DNA from: Candidatus Parvarchaeota archaeon
Lineage (GTDB): Archaea > Nanobdellota > Nanobdellia > Parvarchaeales > Parvarchaeaceae
NCBI GenBank assembly: GCA_023380615.1
Contig: JAMCRO010000028.1
Span: forward strand, 1 to 36,975
DNA: 36,975 nt
Direction: 5' to 3'
Each line of letters begins with the position of its first letter. Position 1 is the stretch's first letter. This document shows, one piece after another, positions 23,876-31,505 of this stretch. Below the pieces are notes generated by a model, which saw only the letters and a program-made list of their open reading frames with translations, did no database searches and had not been told where the DNA came from. Made by a program: the position numbers and the translations under genes.

Positions 23876-24562
23876 ATGTCATATAACAAGAAAGGGCAGT
23901 ATTCCATAGAATATACAATAATAATAGGTATTGGTATAAGCATCATAGCGGCATTTGTAATATACGTTGCACTTTTTTACGGTTCATTTGCTTCTGGTTC
24001 GGCGGCAAGCCAGATAACCACTGTATCGAGCGACCTTGCTAATGAAGTCAGCTATGTTGCTTCGCAGGGCCCTGGGTCTATGCAGGCTTTCCCCATCACT
24101 ATTCCTTTGATTCAGTCGCAGTATTCTTTTTTCTGTGGAAATCTCATAAAGCTGCAGACTACTACTGAGCTAGGCATATCCGATGCGATTGAAAACGTAT
24201 CAGGAATGCTTCCTTTATCAGGCGGTACATTCGATGCATTTGCAAGAGACGAAAATGGCAGTGCTTTGATAGGCCTTGATTTTTCAATATCTCTAATTCA
24301 ATTGACTTATTCCCTTTCTTCAAACATATTGTCTTATTCCATGTCTTTCTATAATTACTCCAATGACTTGAAGGGAACTTCTTTTAACGTAAGCCTTTTT
24401 TCTACGGACGGATTATATTTAACTAGTGTTATCGGTTCTACCAGTTCGGGCCAGGCCACAGGTACATTAACTTTGCCTTCTGCCGCTCCTAGACAGTATG
24501 TTCTTGAGGTGTACCCTACAGGATCTGGAGATTACTACTCAACATGCATCAGTGTTTCATAA
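23876..24562 (+). CDS. Type IV pilin-like protein with class III signal peptide
   Basis: 228 residues. The N-terminus MSYNKKGQYSIEYT followed by a hydrophobic span (about 13-35) is a textbook archaeal prepilin: cleavage after Gly7 leaves Gln at +1, Ser at +3 and Glu at +5. The rest is a Ser/Thr/Gly-rich extracellular domain with beta-sandwich character and two cysteines (FFCGNL and STCISVS) that could form one disulfide. The ATG at 23876 is chosen because it gives the short charged leader; upstream in-frame codons overlap the glycosyltransferase gene. Could be a pilin or an archaellin-like subunit; no pilus assembly genes are adjacent. Confidence 0.85.
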   Translation: MSYNKKGQYSIEYTIIIGIGISIIAAFVIYVALFYGSFASGSAASQITTVSSDLANEVSYVASQGPGSMQAFPITIPLIQSQYSFFCGNLIKLQTTTELGISDAIENVSGMLPLSGGTFDAFARDENGSALIGLDFSISLIQLTYSLSSNILSYSMSFYNYSNDLKGTSFNVSLFSTDGLYLTSVIGSTSSGQATGTLTLPSAAPRQYVLEVYPTGSGDYYSTCISVS

Positions 24563-24633
24563 TTTACAGCATAAAAAATACAAAACGGTTCTATAAAATA
24601 ATCAAAGTTTACTGTCTGATTATATAATGTATT

Positions 24634-24654
24634 AATAAGCAACGGCTGCTTATT
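24634..24654. repeat. 8-bp inverted repeat before a small membrane-protein gene
   Basis: AATAAGCA (24634-24641) and TGCTTATT (24647-24654) are perfect complements around the loop ACGGC. It ends 18 bases before the ATG at 24673, so it could be an operator or a hairpin in the leader. A terminator for the pilin gene is less likely because no T-run follows. Confidence 0.5.
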
Positions 24655-24672
24655 GTGTTATAATAGCAAACT

Positions 24673-24900
24673 ATGGTACAAAAAGAAAGCATTATTTGTC
24701 CGGAATGGAGAATTAAACTCCTGAAAAAACTGGATTTAGTACTTATCCTGTTTGAATTTGTTTTAAGTGTGATTTTTGTTTTGGTGTCATACCTTGTAAA
24801 AAACATATATTTTAGGGGAGTGGGTATAGGCTTATTGATTGCATGGGTAACAAGCGCTGTAGCATACCTGTTCAAGAAGAAGGCTCCTAAAAGGTATTGA
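24673..24900 (+). CDS. Small two-span membrane protein, function unknown
   Basis: 75 residues with two hydrophobic spans (about 21-42 and 47-66) and a basic C-terminus (FKKKAPKRY). The basic ends suggest both termini face the cytoplasm. No motif is recognised. It stands alone between the pilin gene and tfb, with a hairpin-forming repeat in front. Confidence 0.6.
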   Translation: MVQKESIICPEWRIKLLKKLDLVLILFEFVLSVIFVLVSYLVKNIYFRGVGIGLLIAWVTSAVAYLFKKKAPKRY

Positions 24901-24944
24901 TTAAATCATGAAAAATGGGGATTAAGACACAAAATCCTATAAAA

Positions 24945-24959
24945 CGAAAGCTTTAAATA
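24945..24959 (+). promoter_or_regulatory. BRE and TATA box of the TFB gene
   Basis: CGAAA (24945-24949) followed by TTTAAATA (24952-24959) matches the archaeal BRE/TATA consensus closely. Transcription would begin near 24982, six bases before the ATG. Confidence 0.75.
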
Positions 24960-24987
24960 CTAGCTGCTATCATACTATATAAATCTT

Positions 24988-25911
24988 ATGAAAGTAGTAA
25001 CAAGCAAGTATAATGTTAAATGTCCATCTTGTGGTAGTGACGCAGTTATCTATGACAAGACAACTGGTGAGTTAGTATGTCAGAAATGCGGATACGTCAT
25101 AGAGAGTGATACGATAGATTACGGAAGGGAATGGCGTTCTTTTGAAGATGAAAGAGATGAAGGAAAAGGAAGAATGGGCTCTCCATTAAGTTATGCAAAA
25201 TATGATAAAGGTACAAGTACTGTAATAGGAAAGGCGAGCGAGTCCATAAAATTGTCAAATGCTAACAGGAGAACTTTCTATAAATTAAGGAAATGGCAGC
25301 CAAGGATATCCACTGCATATGAAAGGAATTTAAAGTTTGCACTTACAGAGTTAAGGCATGCCAGCAACCGTTTGCACGTTTCAAATATAATACAGGAAGA
25401 AGCGGCTAAAATGTACAGGGAAGCTATAACAAGGAGATTAGTAAGAGGCAGGTCGATGGAAAGCGTTATTGCTGGAGCACTTTATGCTGCAGCAAGAAAA
25501 CACAACCGACCGATAACATTGGATGAAATTTCGGATACCTTTGAGGTCGAAAGAAAAGAAGTCGGAAAGGCATACAGATTGTTATGCAGGGAATTAGGAA
25601 TAAAAATACTGCCAACTTCACCAAGCGATTACATATACAAATTTGCTTCCGAACTAGGGGTTTCAAATAAAACCGTTTCTGATGCAGTAAAACTGCTTAA
25701 AGAAGCAGAGGATAAAGGGCTTACCAGCGGCAAGGGACCTATGGGCATAGCAGCCGCAGTGCTTTACGTTGCAACTCTCATAAACAAGGAAAAGAAGACG
25801 CAAAGGGATGCTGCAAAGGCCGCAGGTATAACAGAAGTCACGATAAGAAACAGGTACAAGGAACTTTACAGGGTTTTAAACCTTAAAGAAAGGTTTAAGA
25901 TAGACGATTAA
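24988..25911 (+). CDS. tfb: Transcription initiation factor B (TFB/TFIIB)
   Basis: Bridges TBP-bound promoter DNA and RNA polymerase. 307 residues: an N-terminal zinc ribbon with Cys12/Cys15 and Cys31/Cys34, the B-reader/finger region (REWRSFEDERDEGKGRMGSP), and two cyclin repeats (about 105-195 and 200-300) with AGALYAAARKHNRP and AAVLYVATL. The C-terminal repeat ends in TEVTIRNRYKEL, the helix-turn-helix that reads the BRE. Its own promoter has a near-consensus BRE/TATA. Confidence 0.97.
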   Translation: MKVVTSKYNVKCPSCGSDAVIYDKTTGELVCQKCGYVIESDTIDYGREWRSFEDERDEGKGRMGSPLSYAKYDKGTSTVIGKASESIKLSNANRRTFYKLRKWQPRISTAYERNLKFALTELRHASNRLHVSNIIQEEAAKMYREAITRRLVRGRSMESVIAGALYAAARKHNRPITLDEISDTFEVERKEVGKAYRLLCRELGIKILPTSPSDYIYKFASELGVSNKTVSDAVKLLKEAEDKGLTSGKGPMGIAAAVLYVATLINKEKKTQRDAAKAAGITEVTIRNRYKELYRVLNLKERFKIDD

Positions 25912-25962
25912 AGTTAGCATAAGTAAAAACCTTATTAAACATATACTTGCCTTTTTATTAGT

Positions 25963-27030
25963 ATGGATTTTTTTAAAGAAGGCAAAGCTAGTTTTTTTGC
26001 TGAAGACAAACAGCTCAAAAAGGCGGAGGTATTCTTTAATCCCAAGAGAAAGTTTGACAGGGACCTTAATATCCTTCTTGTTGATTCTTTAATGCATGAA
26101 AATTCCTCTGGTTTAGAATTGTTTTCAGGCAGCGGCGTTCGTGGTTTAAGGCTGTGCATAGAAACCGGAAAGTTTTCTGTTTTTAATTTCAATGACATAA
26201 AATCCAAGGAGATCGTAGAAAGAAATCTGGAACTAAACGGGAAAAAACTTTCAAAAATCGATAAAACCGTAACAAGCTTTGATTCAGCATCGTTTGAATC
26301 CCGTAAAAAATACGATTACATTGATATAGATCCATTCGGCTCTCCGGTTTTCTATCTTGATTCTGCACTCAAATTATTGAAGAAAGGCGGCATACTGGCC
26401 GTAAGCGCCACTGACACTGCAGCGCTTATGGGAAGCGCACAGAAGGCATGCATGCGTAAATACGGCTCTGTCTCTCTCAAAACTGCATACAGCAACGAAC
26501 TAGGCATAAGGATACTCATAAAAAAAATAATAGAAGAAGCAGCAGTGCATTCAATTAAACTTCTTCCTCTAATGTTCAATTTCGAAGGCAATTTTGTTAG
26601 GGTATACTTTAAGTCCACTGCTTCAATGAATGAAGAAAATGTTGGATATGCATACCAGTGTAGCAATTGCCCAGATAGGCAGGTAAAGGAGGAAATCAAA
26701 TGCAGTTACTGCGGGTCTAAGATGCACAAGATAGGGAAGCTGTGGCTTGGGCCTTTGTATAGCAGAAAACACGTAATGAAAATGCTTTCTACATTGAATG
26801 AGGAAAATTTGAATTTTACAGAAGATTCCCTTTCAAAATTGTCCAACTACCTTACAAGAATCTCAAATGAATTGGAGGTTTTCTCTTACTACACTACAAG
26901 CGAGATATCCTCCTTCCTAAAACAGCCAGAACTAAGTATATCGATATTTAAGGATAAAACGGTTTTGTCACCGAAAGGCTTCAGGACAACTAAAAGTTTC
27001 TCAGATTTGTTAAATAATGGTTTAAAATAA
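25963..27030 (+). CDS. trm1: tRNA (guanine-26 N2)-dimethyltransferase Trm1
   Basis: Methylates G26 of tRNA with S-adenosylmethionine. 355 residues. The N-terminal KEGKASFFAEDKQL and VFFNPKRKFDRDL are characteristic. The SAM loop is FSGSGVRG (54-61) and the catalytic IDIDPFGSP occupies about 120-128. A zinc site with Cys233, Cys236, Cys247 and Cys250 opens the C-terminal domain. The window's tRNA-Thr has a G at position 26 and is a possible substrate. Abuts the L35Ae gene tail to tail with no intervening base. Confidence 0.95.
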   Translation: MDFFKEGKASFFAEDKQLKKAEVFFNPKRKFDRDLNILLVDSLMHENSSGLELFSGSGVRGLRLCIETGKFSVFNFNDIKSKEIVERNLELNGKKLSKIDKTVTSFDSASFESRKKYDYIDIDPFGSPVFYLDSALKLLKKGGILAVSATDTAALMGSAQKACMRKYGSVSLKTAYSNELGIRILIKKIIEEAAVHSIKLLPLMFNFEGNFVRVYFKSTASMNEENVGYAYQCSNCPDRQVKEEIKCSYCGSKMHKIGKLWLGPLYSRKHVMKMLSTLNEENLNFTEDSLSKLSNYLTRISNELEVFSYYTTSEISSFLKQPELSISIFKDKTVLSPKGFRTTKSFSDLLNNGLK

Positions 27031-27282
27031 CTAAGAAAGCTTTATCTCCTGGTTCATTGCCTGGCCTGGTAATCCTCTTCTGAATCTTATTATTACCTTT
27101 CCCCTTCCGCCGTGGGCCTTCACTATAACTCCCTTTATCGATGACTTGGAGAATGCAATCTCGACTTTTTTGCCGATGAATTTTTTGGCTTCTTCCCTGC
27201 TGTTTACCTTGTCTATACTTGCTATCGCCTGGTTGACTTTTTGCGTTTTTCTTCCCCTTCTGTAAGATAATATTTTTGCCAT
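27031..27282 (-). CDS. rpl35ae: Large-subunit ribosomal protein eL33 (L35Ae)
   Basis: 83-residue archaeal/eukaryotic ribosomal protein. The family ending is clear: KGVIVKAHGGRGKVIIRFRRGLPGQAM. The N-terminus IASIDKVNSREEAKKFIGKKVE matches the beta-barrel core. GGAGGA lies within the last codons of the upstream nucleotidyltransferase, six bases before the ATG. The start follows that gene's stop by one base. Confidence 0.92.
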   Translation of the reverse strand: MAKILSYRRGRKTQKVNQAIASIDKVNSREEAKKFIGKKVEIAFSKSSIKGVIVKAHGGRGKVIIRFRRGLPGQAMNQEIKLS

Positions 27283-27283
27283 A

Positions 27284-28369
27284 TCATTCCTCCTTTTGCA
27301 TGTATTTATCCTTTATTTCTTTGTCTGTTTGCTTTAATAAATCTTTGTCTATTATGGGCTTAGTTTCTCCTTTCTTTTCCCTAAGCTTCTCTATTATCGA
27401 GGTTACCTTATCTACAAGGTATTTACTGTCCTTAAGTTTTTTGTCGAAATCCTCGCCAGTTATCTCTTTTACTTCACCATGGTCTATTTTCTTGAACCAT
27501 TTTACTATCTCATCCACCTTTTCTATGTCTTCGTGTGTAAGTACCTTTTCCTTTGTAACCGCTATGTCTTCCAATTCCTTGGCAACCTGCTTTGGCACCG
27601 GCGGCAGATATCCATATTCCATGAGTAAAGCCTGGCCCGCTGCTACTACTGAATTGTAAAGGTCTAAACTTAGTTTTGTCGTCAATACATTTTCAGCAAG
27701 CATTAACAGCCCTTCCGCGTTCTCCACGTTTGCATTTATCGATTCTATTGTGGGTATTATATTTCCCGTTTTATACAGCATCTGTATAGGTACGAAGAAG
27801 CCGGTATCGTAAACTGCTACCCCATCCCTTAATAAAGTAAGTATAACTGGGTTTGGCTTTATTATCGAAGCCCAGAACTCAGACAGAGGATATGCCTGCG
27901 CGTGTATTTTATCTGAAAAGTCTCTTGCTATCTCTGCCATCTTTGCGAACAATCTGTCCCTCAACTGCTCAAGAGTGAACTTTTGTATGTCAGTGTCATC
28001 AACTATGAATGCTACGTCTATATCAGAAGTGCTTGTCATGCCTGTTTTTGTCTTTGAACTGCCGAATATTACGATTGATTTTATGTATCTCCTGAAAAGG
28101 CTTAATACCCTTAGAAAATATGCCCTTATGGAATTTGCATCTTTTGAAGGCAGAACCTTGTTTAAAACATCAAATGATAAACCTGCAAGCTGTCCTGGAG
28201 GCTCTACAGATTCAGAGTTTTCACCTTCTCCAATTTCCAAGCCTACAAAAGAGCCCATGTAATCTACTCTTTCATTGAGCTCATCTATCTTTGACGACAG
28301 TGCGTCTATTGTCGAAAAAAGCTTGTTCAAAGTCGCTTCTATCGGATTTATGTTCTCTGTTTGATGCAT
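27284..28369 (-). CDS. Pol-beta-type nucleotidyltransferase with helical C-terminal (HEPN-like) region
   Basis: 361 residues. A coiled-coil-like N-terminus (about 8-40) leads to a nucleotidyltransferase core: IVIFGSSKTKTGMTSTSDIDVAF, with the GSS at 103-105 and Asp116/Asp118 as metal ligands. The C-terminal region (about 200-290) is helical, with LLMLAENVLTTKLSLDLYNSVVAAGQALLMEYGY, resembling HEPN-type helices often paired with minimal nucleotidyltransferases; the RxxxxH motif of toxic HEPN RNases is not evident. GGAGGT (28373-28378) precedes the ATG. First gene of a pair with L35Ae. Function unknown; a toxin-antitoxin role is not supported by the ribosomal partner. Confidence 0.72.
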   Translation of the reverse strand: MHQTENINPIEATLNKLFSTIDALSSKIDELNERVDYMGSFVGLEIGEGENSESVEPPGQLAGLSFDVLNKVLPSKDANSIRAYFLRVLSLFRRYIKSIVIFGSSKTKTGMTSTSDIDVAFIVDDTDIQKFTLEQLRDRLFAKMAEIARDFSDKIHAQAYPLSEFWASIIKPNPVILTLLRDGVAVYDTGFFVPIQMLYKTGNIIPTIESINANVENAEGLLMLAENVLTTKLSLDLYNSVVAAGQALLMEYGYLPPVPKQVAKELEDIAVTKEKVLTHEDIEKVDEIVKWFKKIDHGEVKEITGEDFDKKLKDSKYLVDKVTSIIEKLREKKGETKPIIDKDLLKQTDKEIKDKYMQKEE

Positions 28370-28501
28370 AGTACCTCCATTTATGTGATTATGAATCTGA
28401 TTATTTATAAGCCTTTGCTAGAATTTTACTGTTTAACTGCTTTTTTGGATTTATTTGAATAATAAAATAGTTTTTCCTTTTGAATGTACAATTTATGTAA
28501 C

Positions 28502-28512
28502 ATTATTTAAAT
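28502..28512 (+). promoter_or_regulatory. TATA element of the unknown-protein/tiny-membrane-protein operon
   Basis: ATTATTTAAAT centred about 27 bases before the ATG at 28534, with no Shine-Dalgarno sequence, fits leaderless transcription of the operon that runs to 30897. Confidence 0.5.
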
Positions 28513-28533
28513 CAGCAGTATCTAATAAGATTT

Positions 28534-30258
28534 ATGAACATACGAGAGGTAAGCGAAATAGCAAAGAAATTAAAAGGACCAGAAACAGATCTCAATACCG
28601 TAAATAACTGGATAAAGGAGTTGGAGGCAAGGGCCTCGAGCAGTGATGCCCATTACAGGGGTGAAGTAGACTTCAGGTATGCTTCAGATGAAGAAGTGCC
28701 TAACCCGGGGTTTGTGGGCAATCCTTTGGGCTACCAGTTTACTAGAGACATATCTAAAAGGTATCATTTTCAGCCGGAATATTACTCAGTATCGCAGATG
28801 TTTGCCGCTCTTGGATACAGGAGCCTTAGAACGGCGGAAACAATAGATCCTTCCTCATTGTCAGGCCTTATGAACATGGTTTTTGAAAAAAGGAAAAACC
28901 TCCAGGACAGGGTAATGCAGCTACTGGGAAACATAAATACCGTTTTAAAGTCGATTATAGCGATAATCTACGAGCTCAAGGAGCTTGACAGGAATCTTTA
29001 TTTGTATACTGAATTAAAAGACAGTGACAAGGAGAAAGCGGAAGCAGCGGAACTTGCGCTTAAAAGGGTATTCCTGGATAACGTTGATTCAAGGAAGGGG
29101 GGAGCAAGCCTTTCGGCTCTTTCAAGATCACCTACACAAAGCCAGGGCGGTCCGGGTTTCATAGATATAATGTCTGTTTTTTACCAGGTTAAAAGCCTGA
29201 AAGACGTGCAGAACATAGAAAGAAACGAACAGTATAAGAACATATTAAAAAACAGGTATATAGAATATGAGAAGTGGAAGGAAATAAACGGCACAGATCT
29301 CAAAAACCGGAAGAGCATGCTTCTGCAGTATCTTAAAAGCCAAATGGGCTCATTTAATCTTTACGTTGACTGGTGTTCTACGGATCTTGCTCTGCTTTCA
29401 AAAATGGGTTTTGATACGGCTAAAACTGCATCAAGGTACATTACTGGGGCAGGAAAACCGGATATATTCGAGAATGAGTCTTTTTCAGTGACAGCAGTTG
29501 GCTACAGGCCGATATATACCGGAGAGTACAACGTAGAATATGCAAGATTATTCAAAAGCAAGGGGCCGGAAATACCTATAAAGGCAGAACCAAAAAGCAT
29601 AGCCGGAAACCTGGTTTCAAGGGGCTATGAAGAGCATAAAAGGTCATTCATTTATGACAGAATTAAAAAATACGGGCCCATTGTTACGGCCGCAATTAAG
29701 ATACAGATGGACTTTAAGGAAAAACCAAGCAAGGAGCCGATACAGCCGCCTTATGAAGGCACTCTTTACTTCCGCGGTTATCCCTACTGTTTTACACCGG
29801 AGGAATTTTATCTTTACAGGGAGGCACAGATTGCAAAGATACAGAAAACTGTCTTTGCATCCGTAGATCAGATTGTTTTCCATTCTCTTAATGTCATAAA
29901 AGAAGACCTGGATAAGTATGTCAAGGAAGCAGATGATGAAGAAAAGAAGAAGAAAGACAAAAAGCCGCAAAAAGACTACGCCTTTATGGATATATACAGG
30001 GCATTCAAGGACGACTTCGCAGGAATTTCAAAGTCCTTTTCAACGATCTCTTCCACCGAAAAACACAAGACAACATTTTCGGCAGAGCAGGCAGAGATAT
30101 ACGAGATGCTTGTCAATGCAAAGCGCTTTTCTTCAGCAGACATTAAAAAGGCAGTTGAAATTGGCTTGTTTATTTCAAATAACGATGCAGCATACATCTA
30201 TGATGAATTAAAGAGAAGGGGCGGACTGCTGAACTGGAAGCCTCCTTTTTCGGTTTGA
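28534..30258 (+). CDS. Large soluble protein of unknown function heading the tiny-membrane-protein operon
   Basis: 574 residues, no membrane span, no signal peptide, only two cysteines. Not recognised. Residues about 110-180 and 235-275 are strongly helical; residues about 185-205 are a Ser/Gly/Gln-rich linker. A beta-rich region with EGTLYFRGYPYCFTPEEFYLY lies around 415-437. A Lys/Glu-rich segment (about 465-485) precedes the C-terminal helical part, which ends in a possible winged-helix-like stretch (SSADIKKAVEIGLFISNNDAAYIYDELKRRGG). It is followed after two bases by four overlapping small membrane-protein genes, so it may be their cytoplasmic partner or assembly factor; this is inferred from position only. 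Confidence 0.7.
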   Translation: MNIREVSEIAKKLKGPETDLNTVNNWIKELEARASSSDAHYRGEVDFRYASDEEVPNPGFVGNPLGYQFTRDISKRYHFQPEYYSVSQMFAALGYRSLRTAETIDPSSLSGLMNMVFEKRKNLQDRVMQLLGNINTVLKSIIAIIYELKELDRNLYLYTELKDSDKEKAEAAELALKRVFLDNVDSRKGGASLSALSRSPTQSQGGPGFIDIMSVFYQVKSLKDVQNIERNEQYKNILKNRYIEYEKWKEINGTDLKNRKSMLLQYLKSQMGSFNLYVDWCSTDLALLSKMGFDTAKTASRYITGAGKPDIFENESFSVTAVGYRPIYTGEYNVEYARLFKSKGPEIPIKAEPKSIAGNLVSRGYEEHKRSFIYDRIKKYGPIVTAAIKIQMDFKEKPSKEPIQPPYEGTLYFRGYPYCFTPEEFYLYREAQIAKIQKTVFASVDQIVFHSLNVIKEDLDKYVKEADDEEKKKKDKKPQKDYAFMDIYRAFKDDFAGISKSFSTISSTEKHKTTFSAEQAEIYEMLVNAKRFSSADIKKAVEIGLFISNNDAAYIYDELKRRGGLLNWKPPFSV

Positions 30259-30260
30259 TT

Positions 30261-30434
30261 ATGAACAGCAAGGGACAGATGCCGATAACGGAGATAATAG
30301 CAATAATACTGGCAATAATAGTTTTGTTCGCGGGCATAGTAATAGCTTTGATATTTACTGGAGCAGGCTCAACTATTGCAAAGGACATGACAAGCGTTTT
30401 TTCATTTAGTTGGCTTTACGGCAAGGGAATATGA
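30261..30434 (+). CDS. Tiny single-span membrane protein 1 (prepilin-like N-terminus)
   Basis: 57 residues: MNSKG then QMPITEIIAIILAIIV, one hydrophobic span (about 11-33) and a short polar tail. K-G followed by Gln and a glutamate just before the span resembles a prepilin-peptidase site, although Glu is at +6 rather than +5. The ATG lies two bases after the stop of the 574-residue protein and the stop overlaps the next gene by 4 bases. Confidence 0.72.
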   Translation: MNSKGQMPITEIIAIILAIIVLFAGIVIALIFTGAGSTIAKDMTSVFSFSWLYGKGI

Positions 30435-30601
30435 ATGATAAAGGTGTTGTAAGCGGCGTTTTTCTGTACATAATCCTGATAATAATAGGCATACTTCTGA
30501 TAGTGATATTTTTGGAGATTTTTACGCCATATAAATTTACGGACTTGTTTAAGGCATTCATATCAAAGTCAAACAGTTTAAATGTGAGCGGTTATGAATA
30601 A
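30431..30601 (+). CDS. Tiny single-span membrane protein 2 (prepilin-like N-terminus)
   Basis: 56 residues: MNDKG, then a hydrophobic span (about 8-32, FLYIILIIIGILLIVIFL) and a polar tail. Start overlaps the preceding gene in ATGA and the stop is overlapped by the next start by 8 bases. The shared MNxKG beginning with its neighbours supports it as a real gene. Confidence 0.72.
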   Translation: MNDKGVVSGVFLYIILIIIGILLIVIFLEIFTPYKFTDLFKAFISKSNSLNVSGYE

Positions 30602-30734
30602 TAAAGGAGTGGAAAGCTACATTCTTCTGATAATAATAACGCTGGTAGTTCTAATACTGATAATAGTCTTTTATCTGTTTCTGTTCTCACCAAGCACCAT
30701 ACATAAGCTTATACCTACGGTTCCAAGCATATAG
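30594..30734 (+). CDS. Tiny single-span membrane protein 3 (prepilin-like N-terminus)
   Basis: 46 residues: MNNKGVESY, then a long hydrophobic span (about 10-31) and a short tail ending TVPSI. If cut after Gly5, Glu would sit at +2. AAAGGAG-type sequence occurs within its own first codons, not before it, so initiation probably depends on coupling to the previous gene. Confidence 0.7.
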   Translation: MNNKGVESYILLIIITLVVLILIIVFYLFLFSPSTIHKLIPTVPSI

Positions 30735-30735
30735 C

Positions 30736-30897
30736 ATGGAATCTGTCTGGTTTTATGTCATAGCCGTTATCTTGGGAATAACGCTGCTTTTAGTCTATAT
30801 GTTTTTGGTGGGCCCTGCAGCGCTTTCTAAGGACATATCCGGCTTTTTTTCCGGTATTAGCTCTTCAATAACGGCAGGTTTCAAGAACGCATATTAA
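30736..30897 (+). CDS. Tiny single-span membrane protein 4
   Basis: 53 residues: MESVWFYVIAVILGITLLLVYM, one span at about 5-25, then an amphipathic Ser/Gly/Phe tail. It lacks the MNxKG start of its three neighbours, so it may be the odd partner of the set. The ATG follows the previous stop after one base. Ends the operon; GINS begins 32 bases later behind its own TATA-like run. Confidence 0.65.
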   Translation: MESVWFYVIAVILGITLLLVYMFLVGPAALSKDISGFFSGISSSITAGFKNAY

Positions 30898-30929
30898 CAT
30901 TTTTATACTTTCGGCAGCTATTAGGGATT

Positions 30930-31505
30930 ATGATTACTTACAGCGAATTTCTAAGGATAAGAAGGCAAGAGCAGGAGGACAACAGGACGCTGACAAAGTT
31001 CAATGATGACATGCTTGAAGAGATGAAGGAATACATAGCCATAAACAAAAACTCATTGGAAGAAGCGAAGAAAATGAACGATGAGAAAAAATCAGAGGAG
31101 ATATCCACGCAGATAAAAAATGCAATATCCACACTGGAACAGATAATAAATTTGAGGATGATTAAGATAGCAGGCATGGCAATACTTGATGCAGATAGTG
31201 AACAGGCAAAGACAAACATGCTTTCCAAGGAGATAATCTTTTTTGACAATCTGCTCACTCTTTCAAAGCAGTACAAATCAGGGATAATAACAGAGGTTAA
31301 GTCCATAGAGCCGAAGAAACTGCAGAAAGTAGAGAGCAACGATAGTGAAAGCGAAAAAATCGTTATAAAGATACTTTCTGACATACCCAAATTTGTTTGG
31401 AGAAACGACAAATCCTACGGGCCTTTCAGTTTCCCTAACGTAATAGAAATAGACAAGGACGTAGCGCAGATACTCATAAAGAGCGGAAAAGCCGAGAGCG
31501 TGTAA
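30930..31505 (+). CDS. gins51: GINS complex subunit Gins51
   Basis: GINS links the MCM helicase to replisome components at the archaeal fork. 191 residues with helical A domain first (ITYSEFLRIRRQEQED through about residue 125) and a small beta B domain last (IVIKILSDIPKFVWRNDKSYGPFSFPNVIEI). This A-then-B order is that of Gins51 (Sld5/Psf1 type). Spacing to the Hef-like helicase is zero (stop 31505, start 31506), an operon that groups replication-fork factors. Confidence 0.85.
   Translation: MITYSEFLRIRRQEQEDNRTLTKFNDDMLEEMKEYIAINKNSLEEAKKMNDEKKSEEISTQIKNAISTLEQIINLRMIKIAGMAILDADSEQAKTNMLSKEIIFFDNLLTLSKQYKSGIITEVKSIEPKKLQKVESNDSESEKIVIKILSDIPKFVWRNDKSYGPFSFPNVIEIDKDVAQILIKSGKAESV

Noticed and set aside
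24634-24654. Intrinsic terminator of the pilin gene
   Set aside because: The hairpin is AT-rich and not followed by a T-run; it sits nearer the next start codon.
27284-28369. Toxin-antitoxin MNT-HEPN module
   Set aside because: Both parts are in one long protein, the HEPN catalytic RxxxxH motif is not evident, and the co-transcribed partner is a ribosomal protein.
30938-31411. 157-codon minus-strand frame opposite gins51
   Set aside because: Antisense shadow: serine/leucine/phenylalanine-rich composition mirrors the charged helical GINS sequence.
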